From the NCBI GenBank assembly GCA_902573725.1, contig CACGLE010000010.1, forward strand, positions 1 to 45,453: a stretch of 45,453 nt of DNA, in the 5' to 3' direction. Shown here piece by piece: positions 44,643-45,453 of this stretch. Origin of the DNA: an uncultured SAR116 cluster alpha proteobacterium (GTDB taxonomy: Bacteria > Pseudomonadota > Alphaproteobacteria > Puniceispirillales > Puniceispirillaceae). A program made the translations under genes and the position numbers. Position 1 is the stretch's first letter; each line of letters begins with the position of its first letter. The notes under the pieces were generated by a model. That model ran no database searches and was not told where the DNA came from. It saw nothing but the letters and a program-made list of their open reading frames with translations.

Positions 44643-45416
44643 ATGCAGCTTGAAACGATAGTTACAGAAATTGATGAGTGCATCATGCTTATTACTCTTA
44701 ATCGTCATAAAACACTCAATGCTTTAAATCAAAAAATGGCTGAAGAGATAATTTCTTCATTGCGTGAGGCAGATAAAAATGAAGAGGTTGGTTGTATAAT
44801 TATTACAGGCTCGGAAAAAGCATTTGCAGCTGGAGCAGACATTAAGGAGATGAGAGAAAATTCCTTTTCTGAGATGTATCAGCTTGATTGGTTCGCACAA
44901 TGGGACGGGATTAGCCAGATTCGTAAGCCTATCATCGCAGTAGTTTCAGGATATGCACTCGGTGGGGGATGTGAGTTGGCTTTAATGTGTGATTTCATAC
45001 TTGCTTCCAAAACGGCTAAGTTTGGTCAACCAGAAATATCACTGGGTATTATGCCTGGCATTGGTGGAAGTCAGCGTTTATCCAGAATAATTGGAAAATC
45101 AAAAGCCATGGAAATGTGTTTGACAGGAAGACTTATGGATGCAGACGAAGCAGAGAAAACAGGGATAGTTGCCCGGATTTTCACACAAGAAACTCTTTTA
45201 GATGAAGCAAAAGAGATAGCCAAAAAGATTGCAAGTTTTTCAAAACCAGCTGTCCAGATGGCAAAAGAATCGATCAATAGGTCTTATGAGACAAGCTTAT
45301 CAGAGGGACTCCGCTTTGAGCGTAGATTATTTCATGCAATGTTTTCTACTGCTGACCAGAAAGAGGGCATGTCGGCATTTATAGAAAAAAGAGAAGCAAA
45401 CTTTACAAACAAATAA
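44643..45416 (+). CDS. Enoyl-CoA hydratase
   Basis: A 257-residue crotonase-fold enzyme adding water to a trans-2-enoyl-CoA, the second step of beta-oxidation. Both catalytic glutamates of true hydratases are present: E111 (LGGGCELAL) and E131 (GQPEISLGIMPGIGG). The oxyanion hole is formed by FAAGADIKEM (61-70) and G108. Length matches the family. The cytoplasmic enzyme would act after an acyl-CoA dehydrogenase such as the one at 5321-6529, though the genes are not linked. AGGAA lies 9 nt before the ATG. Confidence 0.94.
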   Translation: MQLETIVTEIDECIMLITLNRHKTLNALNQKMAEEIISSLREADKNEEVGCIIITGSEKAFAAGADIKEMRENSFSEMYQLDWFAQWDGISQIRKPIIAVVSGYALGGGCELALMCDFILASKTAKFGQPEISLGIMPGIGGSQRLSRIIGKSKAMEMCLTGRLMDADEAEKTGIVARIFTQETLLDEAKEIAKKIASFSKPAVQMAKESINRSYETSLSEGLRFERRLFHAMFSTADQKEGMSAFIEKREANFTNK

Positions 45417-45453
45417 TTAATTTAAAAAAATACATATATATTCATTAAAAATT

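Overview
The window is strongly AT-rich bacterial chromosome with small intergenic gaps. Its gene content points to an alphaproteobacterium: a DUF1489 protein (a family described from that class), an rlmE-guaB-guaA block, GlnE, a GlnK-AmtB pair and many small-molecule catabolic genes. Low GC and this gene set would suit a free-living marine lineage, but that is inference; no rRNA or tRNA gene is visible to fix the taxonomy. There is no phage, transposase, CRISPR array or plasmid gene.

Layout. 1-12124 is almost all minus strand: a cut-off membrane protein, a two-gene unit (261-codon unknown plus serine hydrolase), a 1-kb gap with three candidate tiny membrane proteins, an acyl-CoA dehydrogenase / class 3 asparaginase / GST unit, a secreted four-cysteine protein, an ABC-F ATPase, a homocysteine methyltransferase, an unknown cytoplasmic protein and a Bcr/CflA exporter. 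12332-12563 is a compact unit (promoter, near-perfect Shine-Dalgarno, 28-codon ORF, hairpin terminator) that matches nothing I recognise. A LysR regulator lies divergent to glnK-amtB (13479-15457). Threonine aldolase and DUF1489 follow, then MFS, glnE and MATE genes on the minus strand, then an RND adaptor/permease pair. rlmE, guaB and guaA occupy 27783-31712.

From 31713 the character is more accessory: a decayed DUF1772 membrane gene, an XRE regulator whose start codon sits in an 11-bp inverted repeat, a cytochrome b561, an FkbM methyltransferase followed by two unknown small proteins (one faintly Rmf-like), a Gfo/Idh/MocA oxidoreductase with an AEC carrier, a hemerythrin protein, tandem pirins, a lone sugar-transferase-like protein, a DapA-family aldolase / cupin / zinc alcohol dehydrogenase operon with a consensus promoter, a DUF1330 protein and an enoyl-CoA hydratase.

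Themes. Nitrogen handling recurs (asparaginase, GlnK-AmtB, GlnE, GuaA amidotransferase). Export recurs too (two MFS, one MATE, one RND, one ABC-F). The catabolic genes look like uptake and oxidation of dissolved organic acids, but substrates cannot be named from sequence. I found no convincing large new system. The best leads are the 28-codon transcription unit, the tiny membrane-protein gap, the 12-bp intragenic hairpin in the RND permease and the regulator-linked inverted repeats.
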